A stretch of 64,000 nt of DNA, taken from NCBI GenBank assembly GCA_947311845.1, contig CAMZMU010000034.1, forward strand, positions 87,818,608 through 87,882,607. Direction: 5' to 3'. The stretch comes from Poa pratensis (lineage: Eukaryota > Streptophyta > Magnoliopsida > Poales > Poaceae). This document shows, one piece after another, positions 44,178 through 55,312 of this stretch. Under the pieces are notes generated by a model. That model saw only the letters and a list, made by a program, of their open reading frames with translations. It ran no database searches and had not been told where the DNA came from. Both the position numbers and the translations under genes were made by a program. Position 1 is the first letter of the stretch. The number at the start of each line of letters is the position of its first letter.

Positions 44178-45617
44178 CTTCAAAGGGAAGGTGGTGGCGC
44201 GCGCAAAGCTCTGGCACAAGAACAATGGAGGAGGAGCGCGAGGAAGAAGATGCAACAGGGGCGGCGCAGGAGGCAAATGACTAGTAAAAAATTATGCCAG
44301 CACTGTTCTCCCTATTTACCACAAGGCGAAAGCAATCTTAACCGTTCAAACAAGAATCGTGTGCTCCGCGAGCAAATCCTACCGTACACGTGGCAAGCGC
44401 GGAGGGCAACCATCGCCGGCCACTCCGCCCACTACGCACACAAAAAGAGGAGCCATCATCACGCCTCCGTAAAAAGTGGGCCAGAGTGGTCAAATCAAGT
44501 CCAAACGGCACCGTCGTTTGGTCAGCGCTGCACAATGGGCCCACCTATGTGTCACGTCCCATCTATCACAGCATAACGCACGCCACCGTGAGTCAGGAAG
44601 CGCAGTCGCCAGAAACGTCATCCCTGACGTCATTGCAAGCATCTGTTCAGAAATACAATCGAGTCTGCCCAACGCATATTGGTCATTCGACTGCTTTGTT
44701 TGGTTCGGGTGTGCAAAAGCAATTTTAAAGCAACATTGGTCACTCGACCGTTCCTTCGACTGAGGTATATTACTCCCATCGGGAGCGTATCAAAAATTCT
44801 TCGATGAAGATGCTCAAGAGAGAATGATTTGGAGATTATCCTCCATTACAAGAAATACAGCATAATCTCGGGGGCTACTCCCATCGGGAGCACTGTCGTG
44901 CACCCGATAGAATTACGGCAGAAAATTTCTTTGATTAACATATCAGGGTGATAAAATCTGAGATTATCCTCCATTGCAAAGCAATAAAGCACAATCTTGG
45001 GGGCTACTCCCATCGGGAGCGCTGTCGCGCACCCGATAGAATAATGACAAAAGTATCAGTCGACACAAGGCTCGACTCAGTCCATATATCATACTCGAAA
45101 CATTCCCGAGTTGCGTTAGCTGCAGATACCTCGGATGCTGCACGCATAGTGCAAAGGTAAGACCCGCCGAACTTTCGAGCTGGGCTAAGACCGTTCCAGC
45201 AGTGACAATCCTTATACTTTCCGTGTCAGCAGACATCATAAAAAATCCCGACGGACGCGTTGGGCAAATTTCAAATCTATATTGCAGATCGACTCAGTAA
45301 AACCTCTGCGGCCTAGTCGAATCTGACCAGTTTGTTCCAGATTCGAGTCCAGTGACTTGAGTTTGATTGAAAGCTAGTAAGGTTTTACCCGAATGTGTAG
45401 TTAACCAGTCCCGATCCGTGGAGTGTACTGGGCCTGCTAAGCTATTATCCCTTGATCATCATAAGCAAAAACCAGTCAATGTGATACTCGACATAGCCAA
45501 CATGTGCTATTCATACAGGAATTCCAATTATAATATACAGAGTACAAAGCATATGACGTGCACTTACGAACGAGTCCATGCCCGATTCTTCGAGTCAGAC
45601 AAGTACTCGGGGGCTAC
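44178..45617 (+). other. Element B 3' untranslated region
   Basis: No sense gene. It probably includes the promoter of the antisense gene (44178-44600). Two direct repeats of about 130 bp around 44867 and 44996 each carry gggggctactcccatcggga, then g.gctgtcg.gcacccgata. The polypurine tract tcgggggctac (45607-45617) abuts the 3' LTR. Confidence 0.65.
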
Positions 45618-46112
45618 TGACAAGGGTATACATCTCGGGTACCCTACCGTGAGGGTACCTGGTGCACGTAACGACTGAGGTCCAATTACAAAGAGCCTGC
45701 TCGAAGCCCAAGACAGGAGGCCCAAGAAGATGGAGTACCCTCCAAGATTAGTCATAGGCATAGTCGGTTTAGGCTTTCCTTACGTGCAAACTAGGTCGGT
45801 TATGAACTCCCGAGACCCAGCCTATTTAAGGACTGGGAGGGGTGCCGATCTAAGACCAAGCCATACTCAAACCACCAAAGCTCTAGCAAGATCGACATCT
45901 CGCCGGAGCCACCTTGTAACCGCATAATCTCACACGATCAATAACAGACAAGCAGGAAGTAGGGTCTTTACCTCCACCTGAGGGGCCTGAACCTGGGTAA
46001 ATCTTTGCCTCTGCTTGTCAGCCGACGAAACTACCAGTACTACCACGTTCTCTCCCCATAATCTCAACCCTAGGTCCTTAACCATGGGATTTGATGAGTG
46101 TACCCCTCGTCA
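45618..46112 (+). mobile_element. Element B 3' LTR
   Basis: 495 bp, same ends as 24307-24801; followed by the TSD gccat (46113-46117). Confidence 0.93.
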
Positions 46113-46117
46113 GCCAT

Positions 46118-46695
46118 GGACCCGTAGTCCAAGGATGAACTACTCACGCATCACTCCGGAGGCAGGCATGGTGATGTAGAGCCCTCCGGTGATGATTCCC
46201 CTCTCCGGCAGGGTGCCGGGAAGAGCTTCTGAACCCTCCCGAGCTAGGGTGGACGGCGGCGGCGTCTCTGGAACTTTTCGTGGATAATGGCTCGGGTATT
46301 TAGGGTTTTCGCGTCGGGAGGAATAAATAGGCGAAAGGGCGGCACCTGGAGAGGCACGTGGGCCCCACACCACCCCACGGCGCGGCAGGGGGGCCCACGC
46401 GGCCCCATGGTGTGGCTGCCACGTGGCTCCCCTCCGTCTCTTCTCTGGACTCCATGTTCGTGTTGGAAAAATAGGGGGTTCTGTCCAAGTTTCGTCCAAT
46501 TCCGAGAATATTTCCAGACTAGCTTTTCTGGAATACAAAAACAGCAGAAAACAGGAACTGGCACTGTGCCATCTTGTTAATAGGTTAGTCCCAGAAAATG
46601 CATAAAAATGCTATGAAGTGTATATAAAACATGTAACAATTGGTATAATATCAACATGGAACATCAGAAATTATAGATACGTTTGAGACGTATCA
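46118..46695 (-). mobile_element. Element A 5' LTR, 5' part (split by element B)
   Basis: 578 bp matching 19203-19779 of the 3' LTR. On the minus strand it begins TGATACGTCTC at 46695. Confidence 0.92.
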
Positions 46696-47645
46696 GGGGC
46701 GGCCGGTGGTTGACATGGTAGTGGATCCTCCCTCCTCGTTTCGGCCTTGTCAGCATGCGCGGAGCTGGGAAGCCGGGGTGGCCGCCATGGACGGTTCGTT
46801 TTGGCCTTTCCAACATGCGCGGAGCTGGGAAGCCGGGGTGGCTACCTTAGATGGTGGGAGTCCTTTGGTTGGCGGGTGAGCCAGGGACTCAGGTGCTGGT
46901 CGGTGACCTCGGCTAGAGGGGTGGCATGTGGCTGGCGATCGGCATACGGTGACGGTGGCTTGGGTGTCGATTGTTGACGTTTGGTGCTCCGTGTAGAAGG
47001 CGGGGAGAGTTTGCCGAGGGGAAACCCTTGCCCAAGGTCTTCTCGGGATGCAGTGGCGACGTCCACAGACGTCGTTCCCTTCTTGAAGGCGTCGTAGCGG
47101 CTTGTCTTGGTCCTTCTACGCCCCGGATGAAAATCAAGATCCTCGAATAAGGCGGTGTCAGCGCGCTGGCATCCTATGCTTCTTCAAGACTTCGCCTTGA
47201 AGTTCATGACGGGTTGCTTTCCGGAGGTGCTGTGGTCAAAGATTGTACCTTGTTCTGCACTTCGGTTTGCTTGCGTGGGGCCTTGCTTATTGAGCATGTC
47301 TGCACTCTTGCGGATAGTGGCAGTGTTGATCCTGATGGTCGTCCTCCTTGGATGGTGTAGTTCGTCTCGGCGGTGCGCCGTGTGTGTTTGTGTGCCCGCG
47401 CTCTCGGTGAGCTCCGACCGGACAACTCTGCCCGCTCTGCTTGTGCTCTCCCTCTTCGGCATTGCTCGTCTATGGTGTTTCACCTGTTATCTCGACGGTA
47501 GCTTTGTTTACCTATGTGTGTGGTGCTTTGTTGTAAGCTAGGTTTAGCACCCATGTACTTTGTCGTCGTTCATGGCATTATTAATTTAGCGTTGGGCCTC
47601 ATGGCATGTTATCTAATAAAATAAGTTAGATTTTTTTACAGGGCA
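46696..47645. other. Right flank of the nest: GC-rich TE-like sequence
   Basis: Continuation of 18017-18169. It holds a 60-bp tandem duplication (46741-46800 and 46801-46850, both with catgcgcggagctgggaagc). The end (taatttagcgttgggcctca and taataaaataag) looks like a transcript 3' end with polyadenylation signals. A LINE-like or gene-derived element is possible; no protein recognised. Confidence 0.4.
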
Positions 47646-47709
47646 CGCCGTATTATAGGGCAGCTGTTAGAGATGCTCTAGCATCTCCCATAGCTGCCCT
47701 ATAACGGCG
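47646..47709. repeat. Foldback inverted repeat, about 31-bp arms
   Basis: cgccgtattatagggcagct (left arm) pairs with agctgccctataacggcg (right arm), and the pairing continues into the centre agatgct/ctct-agcatct with almost no loop. A third related terminus (aagcatctccaatagctacc) lies at 47774. This looks like two ends of small DNA transposons of the 'gcatctcc' type meeting head to head. Confidence 0.65.
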
Positions 47710-48680
47710 CAACAAAGCTTGCTTGGAGTAAATTTTGGGGCACACAAAGTGATTTTTAGGGCACAAAAAATTAAGCATCTCCAATAGCTACCCTAAAAAC
47801 GAATATGTTGAGCACGTGCTAAGTTGCTAGAGATTTTGCGACGCAGGTTCCACAAATACACAACAGTAAAAACACAGCAGCAGCGACAGTGACAGCGTGC
47901 ACATATATGATATATGCCCAACAACAGCGAAGGCGGCTCTCTCCGACGGTTATAGACGAGGTGGCACGCAGCGAGGTTGGGGCCGTCGTCTCCTGGTGTT
48001 AGGCGACACAGGGCCCAGGGGAAGGAGCTCGCCGGTGCGGGGAAAATGGCCGACGGCGGAGGGGAATGGGGTACGACAGACCGAGAAGACGTGTGGCAGG
48101 GTGGGATCAGCGGATTTGGAGGCGACGGCAGCGTTGCGGGATCCTGGTCACACGAGAATGAGGAGGGAAAAGTTCCTGGTGGCGGTTGGGGCTTCAGGTT
48201 TTTTTTTTTTTTTGCGGCAGCAGACCAAGTGCGGCAAAGTGTGTTTTGCAGCTGTCCTAATCTTGGAGTAATATTTTTTAAAACTTTTGGAGTAATGTTT
48301 TTTGCATATGAGACCTGTTTTTTTCTTGTGCCCTAAAAAAACGGTTAAGCCCTATTTTAGACAGTTATAAGAAATGATGCAAGTCTAACTGGGATCTAAT
48401 TATGTGTTCATCTTTGGTCTGGCTATATTTAGATTTAGTGTTGTCAGGTTAGCTGTATACACTGGTTAATAAAAAGGAAGAACTAGCTAAACAGTCTTTT
48501 GTCAACTTAACTTCTTTATTCATTAACAATAAGAGTTGCATCACTTAGAAGAAGAGGGACAATAGAATTAGGTGGATCCTCGTTCCAGGTACATTAAGGT
48601 GATCCCCTATCTAACCTTGAAAAATCTTAAGCTACGACATTGGATTCTCTAAAAGAATGGGTGAATTGATCTCTGACGAA
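47710..48680. other. TE-like sequence, no gene
   Basis: Contains a GC-rich leader-like stretch (47910-48210) ending in a T-run, and 48378-48490, which resembles 54115-54300 (ttgtcaggttag.. and aaaggaagaactagct). ORFs at 47897 and 47977 overlap in different frames and are not convincing. Confidence 0.35.
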
Positions 48681-48689
48681 GTCGCTTGA

Positions 48690-49310
48690 GAGATGGTACT
48701 ATATGGTCATCCTACAAAGAGAGGCTTGTTAAATAAATCCCCACTGATAGACCCCCTGGACCAGATGGCTTCCATGGTTTTTCTTGAAAATGGAATGTTG
48801 TCAAGCAAGACTTTACCAATATAGTGAATGACTTTATGATGGCAATATTTAGCTGCAGTCTATAAACACAACCTTCAACCCTCATCCCAAAAAACAATGA
48901 ACTTGAGAATATGAGTGAGTTCAGGTCCATTTCTTTGGCCAGTCTACCACTCGCCTGACCAAAGTGCTTGCTAACAGGCTCCAGAAGGATGTTATTCCAA
49001 TTCTCCATCAGAACTAATACGGGGTTTTAAAAGGAGAGACACTTCAAGAATTTCTAGTATGGAATTTGAATATTTACACATCTGTCATCAATCTAAATGG
49101 TGAATAATAATTTTAAATTGATTTTGGGAAGACGGTTGATGAAACTGAATATAATGCCATTTTTGCTATGCTGAAGGCCAAGGGTTTTGAACCAAAATGG
49201 ATTGCTATTAGTACCCAGATACTCTACTCATCAACTGTTGTCCTACTCAATGGAGTTCGTGGGAAATAATATTTCCAGAAGAGGGGTAAGGCAAGGAGAA
49301 GCTGGCTAGA
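48690..49310 (+). pseudogene. LINE reverse transcriptase fragment
   Basis: Read across several frames and stops: PPGPDGFHGFF, then ENMSEFRSISLASLPLA, WNFEYLHICHQSKW-like, ILKLILGRRLMKLNI in place of the usual LKLDFEKAFDTVEY, MLKAKGFEPKWIAI, VLLNGVRGK and RGVRQGE. This is the N-terminal two thirds of a non-LTR (L1-type) RT domain; it stops just after the RGVRQG block, where unrelated sequence begins. Many stops; long dead. Confidence 0.75.
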
Positions 49311-50250
49311 GAGTCATTTGGAAACATTCGTGGTGTTTTATGTAGGATCCATGAAGTTCACGAAGGCCGGATATCTTTTACTATGTGTGGAGATCTACCC
49401 TAGTGATTGGGTATGGGTTTGGTGTCCTAGGTTAAGGAGATATATGTGGGTGTATGTGACCAAGAACTTGATGTCCTTTAGACTTTGTGTCCAAGGCTCC
49501 TGCATCGAGGACGTACGATAGCGCCAACTATATAAACCTCGGGATACATCTTCATGTTCGTGATTCCACATCCCTAGATCCTTTCATTTCATGCAGTCTA
49601 ACTTTTCGAGAGTTTACTCTTGTAGCTTGCATTCTTAGGGTGTTTTGGAAACAAGTAAAAAATAACTAATGAAATAAATAACTTTTACCAAAATCGAATC
49701 ATCGCCTATTCACCCCGCTCTAGTCAAGGTAGGTGATATTTCAGGATTGGCTCCCCAAAGTGGCGTACTTTCTTTAAATTAAGGAGAAGATATGAGATAG
49801 TCACTTGGAGGATATATCTCTCGCATTGTCACTTTCCGTGGAATTCTGAAGAAGATCATTTTTTATCATGGAAGGATTTTTGGGAGAGTTTTCAACAAAC
49901 TATGGGAACTCATCTTTCTTTTTGCACTGCCTACCATCCTTAGATTAGTGGGAAACCATAAAGAGTGAATCATATTCTAGAAAATATGCTCAGACAATTT
50001 TCTATCCTTTGATAGTAGATGAGAAAGTACCCCCCCCCCCCCCCCCCATTTGTCGAATTCTCCTATAACAGACTTTCCAGTCCAGTGTTGGCATGGCACA
50101 TTTTGCATCTCTATATGGGAGGAAATGTCGAACCACTATAAATTAGTCTTAAACCGAGGAACAAAAATACTTTAGTCCAACATAAATCAACTAAGAGGAG
50201 GATCAAGTTTGTTTTATTCAAGAACGATTCAGAAAAGCTAATTTGATCGG
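49311..50250. other. Mixed TE remnants with an 18-base poly-C tract
   Basis: No gene. ctattcaccccgctctagtc (49709-49728) resembles the end of Copia LTRs of Triticeae. A run of 18 C's lies at 50030-50047. Confidence 0.35.
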
Positions 50251-50259
50251 CATCATGTG

Positions 50260-50690
50260 GAGCAAAGCTTTCATCCCTGTGAGAAATCTTACCTCATGGT
50301 AACTCCTCTGAGGGGTGTTCATCGCTTCGTTATCGAAAGAAATTAGCTCCTCGTTGTATTGGTACTTTTCACATTCTTGCGAAACCCGGGGATGGTGCAT
50401 ACCAATTGGAACTTTTCCCTTCACTTTCCAATGTTTATGATGTCTTCCACATATCTCAAACACAAGGAGCTTGCCAAGTGTAGTTTCAAAGATCTCATTC
50501 AAGGAGTCTATCATAAGGAGATTTCTCTTTCGGAAAAACTTTCTTACTGTGATTATCCATTTCATATCCTTAATAAGACCGAGCGCTGGACTCGATATTG
50601 CAACATCAAATTCCTCAAAGTTCAGTGGTCTCATCACTCTGAGAAAATAGGCCACGTGAAAATTGGAAGATCAGATCCAATTTGAGTACC
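50260..50690 (+). pseudogene. Gypsy integrase C-terminus with chromodomain-like tail
   Basis: Frames read NPGMVHTNWNFSLHFPMFMM (a shifted version of the LP..L..VHDVFHVS block), then GVYHKEISLSEKLSYCDYPF and IKFLKVQWSHHSEK, which is the end of the integrase and the chromodomain-like segment of chromovirus-type Gypsy elements. Stops and a frameshift near 50350-50450. What would be the 3' LTR follows at about 50753. Confidence 0.65.
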
Positions 50691-50752
50691 TTCTAATTTT
50701 GTTGTACCCAATAAATCTCAGGGTCAAGAGTTTTATAAGTGGGACAAAAAAT

Positions 50753-51700
50753 TGTAACATCCTAAGTGTCATAGGATGTACCAAAGATGAATATTTTGAA
50801 TTCGATACATTGTAAACATATCTTTTACTTTTGAATCTAAATCATGTTTTTAACGTTATTTACCACTTTAGTATTTTTTGCGTTGCAACCTGTCAATAGC
50901 CGAAAAATGCAGTTCTTTTTTCGCCTTTGATGTGTAGGAACTTTATGGAAATTGGATGAATCATTAGGAAACTTCAAATGTGGTGCTGTTCGGAGTTGAT
51001 CCAAATATGTCTCTATGTAACCTGTTGTTAGAGTTTGTCATTTGGACCCTGATGATGAAATCAAATGGAAAATCTTTTATTTGCTAAAAGGATACTAGAT
51101 AAACATTTTGATGATACATACAATAAAAATCATCGACCAAATTAAGTCATTATCGTCGGCTCAGTTTGGTGCTACACCCATTAGCTACGCCATCACGATT
51201 ACTCGAGTCATTCACATTTGTATTAGAATAAGCAAAATATAATTAACCTTTTTATGTAGTTTTATTAAAAGACATACTATAGCGATTTATGTAAGTTTTC
51301 TATTACACTGAGCAAAATTAAAAATCTTTATTATTTCTTTATACCCAATACATGTTTGTAATACAGTATGTCCCCATTACACTTAGAAAAATTAATTACA
51401 TTTTTACTTATTATAACTCATTGTGTGCAAATGGGGTCATAATTAGACTATTTCTTTTCTACACTTAGCAAAATTAATCACATTATCTATTTTTGTTCTT
51501 CGCTTCATCGAACTCTACTATCATAGCTCGTATATATTTCTGTTACAAGCAAAATTGAACATGTAGTATTTTTGTTGAATATTAAGGTAAGATGTTTTAT
51601 TATATGCTTTTAGTTTATGTCCACCGATGCAAATATGCTTGCTCAGTTTGATCAAATTTTGCAAGAACAATTATATTAGGTTATTAATTTGTATAGGAAA
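50753..51700. other. Probable LTR remnant and AT-rich sequence
   Basis: TGTAACATCCTAAGTGTCAT at 50753 is a typical LTR start and sits 60 bp after the integrase remnant's stop. No matching end or second LTR is visible. The rest is AT-rich with nothing recognised. Confidence 0.35.
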
Positions 51701-52930
51701 TAGTGGGGTGCCATGGTGGGTAGTAGTGCACCCACAACGAGCCCTTGGATCATCCTATAGAGCAGTTTCCACCACCGATCCACCTAATGTCGTTCCGTCC
51801 ACCTTTTGCTCCACCTGATTCAAAAAGAGCACCCCACCCGTCCCCGTGTATGGCTCTTTTTCTCTTCCAAAGAAAAGAAAAACCCATTCGTCCCCGTACG
51901 GCCGCAGCTTTTTCCCCAATCTGGCCGTTTTCGTGCCCCCGCACAGCAGCTCGTGCTCTCCACCGACGGGTTGCTCCAGGAGGTGGAGGAGGGGGATGGG
52001 CGGTGCTGCTTCAGGGGAGGCCAGGCGGCGGCAGTTTCCGTGGTTGATTCGGGTCGTGGCGGCCCGAAATCCCGCCACCATGCCAGTTCCAGCCATCCGC
52101 CGCCGCTCCAGGAGAGAAGAGGACGCGGCCGTCCCGAGCGTCCAGGAGACAGCGTCGGGGATGAAGGAGAAGTCGGGGCAGATGCAGCAGCCCGCGGTTT
52201 TTTTCGATCAGGATTTTTTTTTGATCTGACCATGCCACGCGTCCGGCCCCGTCCCCGCCATGGCCGCCTCCCGGTCGTGGTCGTCGGAAGGACGATCTTC
52301 ACCACGCAGGGACACGCATCTCCATTGCCCTGGTCGCACCTCTACCACGCACGCGTCCGTGTCCCGGCCATCTCCACCAAAGCGCGCGTCCCGACCATCT
52401 CCAGCACCGCGCGTCCCGGCCATATCCACCAGATCCGTGTCTCGGTCATCTCCACCAGTTCCTGCACACCGCGACACGGCCGAGCCGCCCTCCACCGGAT
52501 CCTGGGCCTCGGCGGGCACCACGATCCTCAAATCCCACCCGCGCGACGGTGTCTACCGACGAAATCGATCTGCACGCGTCAATCCGGTTGTTGGCGGCGG
52601 CTGACACGGCGTGGATAGGATGGTGGTCGGGGCGGCGCCGCACGGTGAGGTGGGTGAAAGGTCGTCGTGGTAGAGGAAGATGTGGGGGTGGAGGGAGGAG
52701 GAAAGTGGGGCCGGTGGTGGGGGTGTTTCGGCAGCAGCATATTTTCTTTCTTCGACGAGAAGGACGGGCCACGGCTCGTACCTCTTAACAGACGTTAACG
52801 GTAGCACGAATCACGATACCACATCTAATGGCTCTAAGCGGGTGCGCTGCTACCACCCTGGGCATAAAATCCGCGTAGATGCATTAACATTTAACAAACC
52901 TTCTTTAACTCATCCTCTTCGATCCGAGAA
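51701..52930. other. GC-rich island, leader- or TE-like
   Basis: High GC and long overlapping ORFs in all frames (for example 51806-52618 plus, 51820-52305 minus), which is the pattern of composition, not of a gene. No protein family recognised. It could be a captured first exon with promoter inside an unrecognised element. Confidence 0.35.
52361..52465. repeat. Four tandem copies of a 25-26 bp unit
   Basis: Units of the type gtcccggccatctccaccaa followed by agcgc repeat four times with substitutions. Confidence 0.75.
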
Positions 52931-54449
52931 AAAATAGATGGGGAAAATCGTATGGCTCCATGGATTAGTGTATGCCAATTAGAATTATAGTTCATATAAT
53001 TAAAGGTGGTGATGTTCACTTATGTATTCTTAATGTCTTGGCAGAGGATATATTGTGTATATATACTCTAACACATATCTTGATACAAGTAAAAAATGCA
53101 TATCTCGATAGAAGTTTCTGGGTTATGTAATTTTCTAGCGTAGGTGCATGCAAGAAAAATTAATTCTAGATATCTCTACAATTATTTGTTCCCGAAATAA
53201 TTGGCATTGATTGTTTTGTTGTGGTAAAATAATTGTCCAAGTCCTCGTGGTTGCATATTTTTTTTTTTTGAAGGAGAGGAGTACAAACCTGCGTACAATC
53301 AAAGGATACAAAAAGGAAGAACATACGCAAATTCATACAAGAAGTGCTCAACACAAAGCACTACAGCAGCGAAGAACTGCTGGCCCACCGAAGCTCCTCG
53401 TCGCCGATGACCGCCGGAGAAGAAGAAACCATACCTCCTGCCGCCTGGAAAAGGAGGACCTCCAACGTTGAAGAAGACCGCAGAGTCCACTCGCCGCAAG
53501 CGACGAGATCTTGACGATGAACAAGCACGGCCAAGCCGTCCCCACGTCCAGCACCAGCATCACCCACCGCCGGGACGGCCAGGCCATGCCAGAACCACCA
53601 CCACCGCACCACCGAGCCCAGTGCCTGAGTCAAGCACACACCTCTCCGCTCCAGAGCAAGCAAGCTCTTACTCTTACTCTTTAAGTGTTGCAATAGCATT
53701 GCAGCACATTAATTTGTGCATTTAGTCTTTCCCTTGTATTGATATGAACATGGTCTTTCCCCTAGTTCGATTTGAACACAACCTGCATAGAACTGTGCAA
53801 CTCAAACTCACAAATAATAGTGACTTTTTCTTTATCCGCAACCGATTAACAAACTAAGATTTTCACATTCAAGTGTTAATTTGGAAACTACATTCTCGAA
53901 GTTATAGACACAAAATATTATAACGATTGTGCTTACCACAATAAATTTGAATATCTTTTGTGTATATGTGTGATCTTCTTGAGTTTCTACATATTACCGA
54001 AGCCTAGGCAAGCTCTTGTTGTCGTGGCCTAAGACTAACTCGGCTCATGGAAGACAACATTGATCAAGTATGACATGCGCTAAAAGGAAGAACCTACTAG
54101 ATAGTACTAGTTTCCTTCATCATTGGCTTGGCTACATCTACATCTAGTATTGTCAGGTTAGTGGTATATAGTGGTTGTATGTAGGCTAACATATTGTATA
54201 CATATTCGTTCTTCTAGGACAAGTGAGAAAGTTTTATTTATAAACGGACCAATTCACTACATTATAGGAGCAGGAAAGGAAGAACTAGCTGAAAGGGGCA
54301 AAAAGGAAGAGCTAGCTAAAAGCCTAAAAGGAGACAACTCGAAAATAGTTATTACGAATTCATTGATATCATCCCGTTGACCGTCATGATGCCCTTTATG
54401 CCTAAGAGCGTGTACCCAAGCATAGTATCAACACTGATTATGGTGATGA
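52931..54449. other. Intergenic/TE remnants, no gene
   Basis: A T-run at 53258-53269 followed by gaaggagaggagtacaaacc could be the poly-A end of a minus-strand retroposon reaching to about 53740. 54115-54300 resembles 48378-48490. Confidence 0.35.
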
Positions 54450-55312
54450 AGTGTGATTAAGAGTGAGCAGAGGCTCTGGGGTGATCTATTATGGGTGAAA
54501 TATCTTCATGAGGGGGACTTCTTCTCATTTCCACCTCGCAAGGGGTCCCAATTTTTGAATAATTTACGGAAATCAACCAGTTGTGTAAGTTGGGAGCTGA
54601 GAACTAGGTTTCAACAAAAACAATTGATGGGACTGATGGAAGAGCAAGGCACCCTTGCGGAAAGTTTTTCCATTGCTATTTAGCATTTGCTGTGAACTAT
54701 TCATTCCTATGAGGGGTGGGTTATTCGGTTTAGATGGATTTTTGGGGATGACCTGTCCATCGAGTGGGTGAACCTAAGGTGTGAAATTGAGTACTGGTGG
54801 CTATGTAGCATTTTCTGCATCATCTTTGGAGCTGTGCAGCCGTGCAGGGTTCCTTATGGTGGCTAGTGTGGCAACGGCGATTTTGTTGAGCAATGGTTTG
54901 GTTGCGGTAAGACCTTGTCGGCCGACTCTTGTTCCAGCGTGTTTGAGTCGTCTTCCTGTCCGACTTCTCTGCTACAAAGTTGGAGCTGTTGACCGGCGTG
55001 TCGAGTAGCGATGATGACCTATGCGGGGCAGTCTGAGCATGAAAACATTCGTCGGTGTGGGTCATGCCCATCTCCTCTTCATAGCTCGTCTTCAGAATCG
55101 GGGTTGTCAGTCTTGTGCGCGAAGGGCCATTTGTTTGGCATTGGCCAATGTGGATTTCTCGAGGCCGCCACGGTGAGTCTCTTCGGCGAAGTCGGAGTCG
55201 CTGGCTCTTGGAGGTGTGATGACGATGACTGATGTGCAACCTCGACGACGACCCTCGTCTTCAACGATGTGTGCGGTTAGACAGGGTGGCCATGTTTGCC
55301 TCGAACGGTCGT

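Larger units (their letters stand above)
24307..46112 (+). mobile_element. Element B: Tat-like Gypsy retrotransposon, decayed, with antisense gene
   Basis: Identical 495-bp LTRs in outline (24307-24801, 45618-46112) are flanked by a perfect TSD gccat (24302-24306, 46113-46117). The domain order gag, protease, reverse transcriptase, RNase H, integrase marks Ty3/Gypsy. After pol comes about 5.7 kb containing a minus-strand multi-exon gene and repeats of the polypurine tract, features known from the Tat lineage (Retand, Grande, RIRE2 relatives). Without element C it is about 13.5 kb. LTRs differ at about 12 of 495 positions by eye. All coding regions carry stops or frameshifts. Confidence 0.93.
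18170..46695 (-). mobile_element. Element A: Athila-like Gypsy retrotransposon, non-autonomous, minus strand, hosting nested elements
   Basis: Read on the minus strand: 5' LTR 46695-46118 joined to 24306-23278 (split by element B), primer-binding site 23266-23251, truncated gag 23077-22324, a long non-coding part, polypurine tract 19795-19780, and 3' LTR 19779-18170. Without the insert it is about 6.7 kb. There is no pol. Both LTRs start TGATACGTCTCAAACGTATC and end gatccacgcaatca. The two LTRs differ by roughly 27 substitutions in 1.6 kb by eye. The TSD is ggagc/ggggc (one mismatch). It is related to element C but has a different LTR 3' half. Confidence 0.9.

Noticed and set aside
24307..46112. 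Endogenous virus with an envelope gene in element B
   Set aside because: The extra gene after pol is antisense and matches the gypsy-associated antisense domain, with no signal peptide or envelope-like membrane anchor seen.
51806..52618. 270-codon ORF as a host gene
   Set aside because: Equally long ORFs exist in other frames on both strands; no protein family features; includes tandem repeats.
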